Assembly (NCBI RefSeq): GCF_023715415.1 | Contig: NZ_JAMBOB010000002.1 | Location: 558,001 to 622,000 of the forward strand | DNA from: Neobacillus niacini | GTDB lineage: Bacteria > Bacillota > Bacilli > Bacillales > Cytobacillaceae | Direction of reading: 5' to 3' | Length of the DNA: 64,000 nt | In this document: positions 59,495 to 64,000 of the stretch, piece after piece | Layout of the letters: each line of letters starts with the position of its first letter | Position numbering within the stretch: the stretch's first letter is position 1 | Program-made: the position numbers and the translations under genes | The notes under the pieces: model-generated | What the model was told of the DNA's origin: nothing | Database searches by the model: none | Seen by the model: the letters and a program-made list of their open reading frames with translations, nothing else

Positions 59495-60511
59495 TTGAAA
59501 AAAGGCCTTTCAAAGCTATTTATCTTATGTATTGCACTGATGTTTGCATTAGCAGGCTGCTCTGACAGTAGTACATCCGGTGAAACCGGTGGAAATGATT
59601 CAAAACAAAAAGAGTATAAACTCCTTTTAGGTACATCCAGTCAAGGCGGTACTTACTATGTATGGGGAGGCGGTTGGGCCGACATTATTGGAAAGAACGT
59701 ACCAGGTACGGACGTTGCCGTCGAGGTTACCGGTGGTCCAAACTCAAATATTCAACTAATCGAAAGTGGAGATATGGATTTAGGGTTTGTTACCGCTTGG
59801 CTTGGCGGTGAAGCTTATAATGGCGAAGGCTGGGCAGATAAAAAGTATGAGAAGATTCGGTCCATTTTCCCAATGTACGCAAGTGTCATGCATATGTATA
59901 GTCTGAAAGATAGTGGAATTAAAACGATTAGTGATTTTGCAGGTAAAAATGTAAGTACGGGTGCTCCGGGCAGTACGAGTGCTGAGGCAGGAAATGGCCT
60001 ATTGGAGGTTTTAGGAATTAAACCAAATCGTGTAAGTGGAGTACCTACCAATACATCAATTGATGGTTTACGCGATGGAACGATTGATGCCGGATTCGCG
60101 GTAACGGGTGTTCCGGGTCCATTCATGTTAGACCTTGAGACCACACATGAAGTTGAACATATCGGCTTAACAGAAGAGGAAATGAAAAAAGCATTAGAAA
60201 AGTATCCATATTGGTCAGAAGCTATTGTCCCAAAAGGAACCTACAAGCATCAGACAGAAGATCTGTTACTCCCAGGGTTTTGGAACATTGCGATTGCATC
60301 TAAAGACTTACCAGACGATCTAGTCTATAACCTTGTCAAAACGACGTTCGAAAAACATGAAGAATTATTAGCTGTCGACCCAAGTGCGAAAGAAACATTG
60401 GTAGAAAATTTAAAATATAGTACCATTCCGTATCACCCAGGTGCCGTAAAATATTATCAAGAAGTTGGAATTGAAATACCTGATCACCTTCTTCCGCCAA
60501 AAGCAAAATAA
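59495..60511 (+). CDS. TAXI family TRAP substrate-binding lipoprotein
   Basis: 338 aa. Signal with lipobox LAGC, then the TAXI fold: LLLGTSSQGGTYYVWGGGWADIIGKNVP, EVTGGPNSNIQLIESGDMDLGFVTAW, KNVSTGAPGSTSAEAGNGLLEVLGI and GLRDGTIDAGFAVTGVPGP. TAXI proteins feed fused TRAP permeases and typically bind amino acids, opine-like or dicarboxylic compounds. TTG start after AAGGGGG. A long hairpin separates it from the permease gene. Confidence 0.92.
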   Translation: MKKGLSKLFILCIALMFALAGCSDSSTSGETGGNDSKQKEYKLLLGTSSQGGTYYVWGGGWADIIGKNVPGTDVAVEVTGGPNSNIQLIESGDMDLGFVTAWLGGEAYNGEGWADKKYEKIRSIFPMYASVMHMYSLKDSGIKTISDFAGKNVSTGAPGSTSAEAGNGLLEVLGIKPNRVSGVPTNTSIDGLRDGTIDAGFAVTGVPGPFMLDLETTHEVEHIGLTEEEMKKALEKYPYWSEAIVPKGTYKHQTEDLLLPGFWNIAIASKDLPDDLVYNLVKTTFEKHEELLAVDPSAKETLVENLKYSTIPYHPGAVKYYQEVGIEIPDHLLPPKAK

Positions 60512-60542
60512 GACAGGATTTCTAAATTAGAATGATAAAAAA

Positions 60543-60592
60543 TGAGCCTTCTTGGTGAGCTTGGCAGGCAAAACCTGATGCCAAGAAGAGCT
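60543..60592 (+). other. Intercistronic stem-loop after TAXI gene
   Basis: GAGC..CTTCTTGG pairs with CCAAGAAG..GCTC outside, and TTGGCAGG with CCTGATGCCAA inside, with no T-tract directly after. As at the DctP gene, it probably stabilises or processes the binding-protein mRNA. Confidence 0.6.
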
Positions 60593-60611
60593 CGATTTTC
60601 GGGGGTGCTCT

Positions 60612-62570
60612 GTGTCTCAAAACCAAACAACTGAATTGGGAATACAAGAGGAATCGAGTTCAAAGAGAAACTTACAAGGCTTCAATTTAAAAATCTTTAC
60701 GGTAATCGCTGTTTTTATGTCTTTATTTCATATTTACGTGTTAGGGTTTTACCCAATCACCCCATGGATACTATATACGGTCCACTTAGGGTTGGGAGCT
60801 ATCTTGGTTCTAATGCTCTATCCGATGAAAAAATCACTATCCAATAATGGCATAATGGTTACTTCAATAATCGATTATATTTTAATCGGACTTAATTTCT
60901 TTGCGGGCGCCTACCTGATTGTTGAAATGGAAGAGTTGGTATTCAGAATCGGTGTTGCACCTACACCCATGGATTTATTTGTCAGCATTATATTAATTAT
61001 AACCGTACTCGAAATTACTAGAAGGACAACAGGCTTGATTTTGCCAATCCTGGCTGTACTATTTATTGCCTATGCTCACTATGGACAATTTATCCCTGGT
61101 GACCTCGGCCACCGAGGCTACAGTTGGGATCGAATTTTAAGTTATTTAAACAGTATGGATGCGATTTTCAGTGTTCCTATTGGGGCTTCCGCCACCTTTG
61201 TTTTTCTTTTTATCTTATTTGGCTCGTTTTTAGCTGAAACGGGAGGCAGTAAGTTTTTTATTGACTTTGCCATTGGAGTAGCTGGAGGAAGAAGGGGTGG
61301 ACCAGCAAAAGCAGCGGTACTCTCAAGTGCGCTTTTTGGTACAGTGTCTGGGAACTCAGTAGCGAATGTCGTTTCTACGGGTGTGTTTACGATCCCATTA
61401 ATGAAGAAAATTGGCTATTCCCCTCGGTATGCAGGGGCGGTTGAAGCCGTTGCCTCTACAGGCGGACAAATTATGCCCCCAATCTTAGGTTCGGCTGCCT
61501 TTATCATGGCCCAGTTACTTGGCGTATCCTATTTGAATATAGTGGTTGCTTCGATTATCCCTGCATTGCTGTACTTTTTTACCGTTATGATTATGATCGA
61601 TTTTCAAGCGGCAAAATTGGGATTAAAGGGGTTGCCAAAGCATCAACTGCCGAATATCAAGAAAGTATTAATAAATGATGGCCACTTATTTATTCCGTTG
61701 ATTGTGTTAATTTTTACGATGACGATTTTAAAAACAAGCCCAATTAAAGCAGCAATCTGGGCAATCGCCTCAACGATTATCGTTTCCTTTTTGAAAAAAC
61801 ATTCGAGAGTGACCATTTCGAAAATTATTAAATGTTTAGCTGGCGGAGCAGAATCTGCTTTAAGTATGATTGCGGCCTGTGCCACTGCCGGTCTAATCAT
61901 TGGAGTGTTAAACCTTACAGGTGCAGGGTTAAAATTCGCTTCTATCATCGTATCACTAGCGGGAGATAATCTAGTTTTAGCTTTAATTCTTACGATGGTT
62001 GCAACCATCATCCTAGGAATGGGATTACCTACAACTGCAGCTTACTTAATCACTGCGGCAGTTGTTGCACCAGCACTCGTCCAGATGGGGGTCACTCCTT
62101 TATCTGCCCATATGTTTGTATTCTATTTTGCATGTCTATCTGCGTTTACACCGCCTGTTGCGCTTGCCGCTTATGCAGCAGCCGGAATCGCCAATGCGAA
62201 GCCAATGCAGGTTGGATTAACAGCCTGTAAGATTGGAATCGTCGCGTTTATTATTCCATTTGTGTTTGTATACGGACCAGCCATCTTGATGCAGGGGACC
62301 GCCGGTGAAATTATCATGGCGACAATCACAGCATTAATCGGGGCGTTTGTGTTGGCTTGTGCGGTGGAAGGTTGGTTTATTGGGAAACGGGCGACTATCA
62401 TCACTCGAGTTCTACTTGGTGTCGCTTCGATTACACTCATTGATCCAGGTCTAGTAACGGATTTAATCGGTCTTGGACTTATTTTAGCAGCGGGACTTTT
62501 CCACCACTTTGTTGGTCCTAAAAAAGTAGAGGATTCATTGCAAAACCAAATACCACAAAATATAAAGTAA
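60612..62570 (+). CDS. TRAP transporter fused permease (DctQ-DctM)
   Basis: 652 aa with about 16-18 membrane helices: an N-terminal four-helix DctQ-like part and a DctM-like part, the form that works with TAXI binding proteins. DctM landmarks: GGSKFFIDFAIGVAGGRRGGPAKAAVLSSALFGTVSGNSVANV, STGGQIMPPILGSAAFIMAQ and FTPPVALAAYAAAGIA. GTG start after GGGGGTG. It begins 100 bp after the binding protein and is 14 bp before the dehydrogenase, so it imports the pathway's substrate. Confidence 0.93.
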   Translation: MSQNQTTELGIQEESSSKRNLQGFNLKIFTVIAVFMSLFHIYVLGFYPITPWILYTVHLGLGAILVLMLYPMKKSLSNNGIMVTSIIDYILIGLNFFAGAYLIVEMEELVFRIGVAPTPMDLFVSIILIITVLEITRRTTGLILPILAVLFIAYAHYGQFIPGDLGHRGYSWDRILSYLNSMDAIFSVPIGASATFVFLFILFGSFLAETGGSKFFIDFAIGVAGGRRGGPAKAAVLSSALFGTVSGNSVANVVSTGVFTIPLMKKIGYSPRYAGAVEAVASTGGQIMPPILGSAAFIMAQLLGVSYLNIVVASIIPALLYFFTVMIMIDFQAAKLGLKGLPKHQLPNIKKVLINDGHLFIPLIVLIFTMTILKTSPIKAAIWAIASTIIVSFLKKHSRVTISKIIKCLAGGAESALSMIAACATAGLIIGVLNLTGAGLKFASIIVSLAGDNLVLALILTMVATIILGMGLPTTAAYLITAAVVAPALVQMGVTPLSAHMFVFYFACLSAFTPPVALAAYAAAGIANAKPMQVGLTACKIGIVAFIIPFVFVYGPAILMQGTAGEIIMATITALIGAFVLACAVEGWFIGKRATIITRVLLGVASITLIDPGLVTDLIGLGLILAAGLFHHFVGPKKVEDSLQNQIPQNIK

Positions 62571-62584
62571 ATGGAGGAATTATC

Positions 62585-63667
62585 ATGAAATTTACAATTA
62601 TCGGTGCGGGAAACGGCGGTCAAAGTATGGCTGCGCATCTTACCCTGTTGAATCATGAAGTCATTTTATATGATATTCAGGCGGAATTAATTCAAAAAAT
62701 CAAGGAAAATGGCGGCATTAGAGCAGAGGGAGTATTGGAAGGATTTGCTTCCGTTCAGGCAACAACAGATTTGGAGTATGCGATGTCTGATACAGAGGTG
62801 ATTATGGTCACTACAACCGGTACAGCTCATAAGCACGTCGCCCGGGCGATTGCACCGTATCTTAAGGATGGACATATCATCATGATGTTTCCAGGATATT
62901 GGGGGGCACTCGAATTCCGAAATATCTTTAATGAGGTCGGTATGACCAAAGATGTCTATGTTGCGGAAACAGAGTCCCTCATTTATACATGCCGCTATAT
63001 TGAGCCTGGCCATGTACGGATTAGAAAAATAAAAGAAAGATTAGAGTTTGCTACGCTTCCAGCAAGTGATGCTAGGATTGTGAAGGAAAGATTAAAAGAG
63101 GTGTACCCACAGCTAGTGGAAACGGAGAGTGTCCTTACCACGACACTGAATAACGTGAATCCAGTTTTCCATGTTCCAATTTTATTGTTAAATGCAGGAA
63201 GAATTGAAGCAGAAGGTGATTTCTTCTTTTACCCTGATGGAGCCACTCCATCTGTTGTCAATGTGATGGAACAATTAGAGCAGGAGCGGTTAGAAATTGG
63301 CAAAAAATTAAATATTAATCTATCAACTTGTTTAGACTTGCTTAAACGATTTTACGATGTGGATGAGACAAATCTATATGATGCGATTCAGAACAACCCT
63401 GCGTATAAGACAGGTAAGGCACCAACCACATTAAATTATCGCTATATTTACGAGGATATTCCTTATGGCTTACATCCGATTGAGAAACTGGGTGAAAAAT
63501 TAGGGGTGCCAACACCAGCCGCCACCTTGCTGATCAACCTTGCTCAACTCGTTAGGAAGGAAGACTTACGAACAAATGCCCTTACATTATCTGACTTAGG
63601 GTTAGCGGAAAAAACACCGGAGGAAATGGTTGAATACTTGAAAGGGGATAATAAAGCTTATAAATAA
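62585..63667 (+). CDS. Octopine/nopaline dehydrogenase family enzyme
   Basis: 360 aa NAD(P)-dependent opine dehydrogenase. Rossmann start KFTIIGAGNGGQSMAAHL, MVTTTGTAHKHVARAIAPYL, then the opine domain NVNPVFHVPILLLNAGRIE (His and Asn at catalytic positions), FFYPDGATPSVVNVMEQL and TLNYRYIYEDIPYGLHPIEKLG. The family joins an amino acid to a 2-oxoacid reductively or splits it oxidatively. In an uptake operon with a lyase, oxidative breakdown of an imported opine is the more natural reading, though synthesis cannot be excluded. RBS TGGAGG. Confidence 0.9.
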   Translation: MKFTIIGAGNGGQSMAAHLTLLNHEVILYDIQAELIQKIKENGGIRAEGVLEGFASVQATTDLEYAMSDTEVIMVTTTGTAHKHVARAIAPYLKDGHIIMMFPGYWGALEFRNIFNEVGMTKDVYVAETESLIYTCRYIEPGHVRIRKIKERLEFATLPASDARIVKERLKEVYPQLVETESVLTTTLNNVNPVFHVPILLLNAGRIEAEGDFFFYPDGATPSVVNVMEQLEQERLEIGKKLNINLSTCLDLLKRFYDVDETNLYDAIQNNPAYKTGKAPTTLNYRYIYEDIPYGLHPIEKLGEKLGVPTPAATLLINLAQLVRKEDLRTNALTLSDLGLAEKTPEEMVEYLKGDNKAYK

Positions 63668-63671
63668 CATT

Positions 63672-63702
63672 TTGGGGGACCGGATTTTTCGGTTCTCTTT
63701 TT
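63672..63702 (+). terminator. Terminator after opine dehydrogenase
   Basis: GGGACCG pairs with CGGTTCTC (imperfect) around a 7-nt loop, followed by TTTTTG. Confidence 0.6.
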
Positions 63703-63978
63703 GTGTTCATGCCGGATATATGAGAAAAACGATAAAGAATTTTTTGATGGTAAAGGAAATTTATATAAAAAGGCATTCATTAACTTGATGGGGGCCAGGC
63801 ACAATATTTGGAATAATGTTTATAAAGTGCGAACAGGTAATTTTTTCTCTTATCATTTTTTCTTAGTTATCAACTATGAATGTAATGAATCACTAATTAA
63901 TAATAAAGGAAAAATTTCACATCATGCAGAATTAATTGATAGGACGAAATAACTAGATATAGTATGGGGGTAAATGAC
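63703..63978. other. Gap before next gene
   Basis: An 83-codon frame (63701-63952) starts at TTG without a ribosome site and shows no family; I do not call it. GGGGGCCAGGCAC near 63790 resembles a family B half-end. Confidence 0.45.
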
Positions 63979-64000
63979 ATGTTGTCATTAAGTGAAAAAA
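63979..64000 (+). CDS. Start of a gene cut by the window end
   Basis: ATG at 63979 (MLSLSEK) follows ATGGGGG by 8 nt. Too short to identify, but on the same strand and about 310 bp after the dehydrogenase, so it may belong to the same pathway. Confidence 0.5.

Noticed and set aside
63701..63952. 83-codon frame after the opine dehydrogenase
   Set aside because: TTG start inside a terminator tail without ribosome site and no recognisable domain.

Overview
The window is a chromosome-like segment of a low-GC Gram-positive bacterium, most likely a spore-forming member of the Bacillaceae. The signs are AGGAGG ribosome binding sites, frequent TTG starts, a YjcZ-type small spore protein, PaiB and HxlR regulators, a Bacillus-type LexA box and -24/-12 (sigma-54) promoters with a PrpR-type activator. 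No rRNA, tRNA or CRISPR array was seen.

Region 1 (1-14.2 kb) is a catabolic island. A plus-strand set (MaoC-type hydratase cut by the window edge, CaiB/BaiF CoA-transferase, CitE-like lyase) faces a minus-strand operon (nitrilase-family amidohydrolase, hydantoinase/oxoprolinase HyuA and HyuB). A sigma-54 activator with a PrpR_N-like sensor sits between that operon and an MFS carrier plus a three-part TRAP transporter. Good -24/-12 promoters lie in front of both the nitrilase operon and the MFS gene, so one activator probably switches on uptake and ring or amide opening together. The substrate is unknown.

Region 2 (14.2-38.3 kb) is a patchwork of single genes: SEC-C protein, solitary YolD with LexA box, coiled-coil protein, GtrA plus stand-alone lysyl-PG-synthase-like domain, HxlR/aldo-keto reductase pair, M20 peptidase, HD-GYP, DUF421, YdhK, AAC(3), DinB, CoA-disulfide reductase and others. 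It contains much debris: a truncated IS3-family element fused to a broken purD, and fragments of DUF421, TetR and AAC(3) genes.

Region 3 (38.6-54.8 kb) holds PepF, a pRiA4b ORF-3 protein, a lipoprotein, a composite metallopeptidase and then a plasmid- or phage-like cassette: HTH protein, SbcC/Rad50-like ATPase, MazF-type toxin-antitoxin, DnaD-like protein, DnaB helicase and a secreted staphylococcal-type nuclease. Decayed copies of pepF and of the pRiA4b gene lie here in the same order as the intact pair. Four copies of a ~52-bp inverted-repeat element (family A) separate the modules and in two places enter or end reading frames.

Region 4 (54.8-64 kb) has an aldo/keto reductase, PaiB and a second catabolic operon: GntR/UTRA regulator, a divergent argininosuccinate-lyase-family enzyme, a TAXI binding protein, a fused TRAP permease and an octopine/nopaline-dehydrogenase-family enzyme. 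With no arginine gene nearby, this looks like a system for an opine-like or N-substituted-aspartate compound, and is the best candidate for an undescribed pathway.

Three dispersed short repeat families recur: A (GGGACGGTTCTC...GAGAACCGTCCCC), B (GTGCCTGGCAC palindromes, often working as terminators) and C (CTTAAACTAACGGGT..GCAT, six copies between 28.2 and 36.6 kb).
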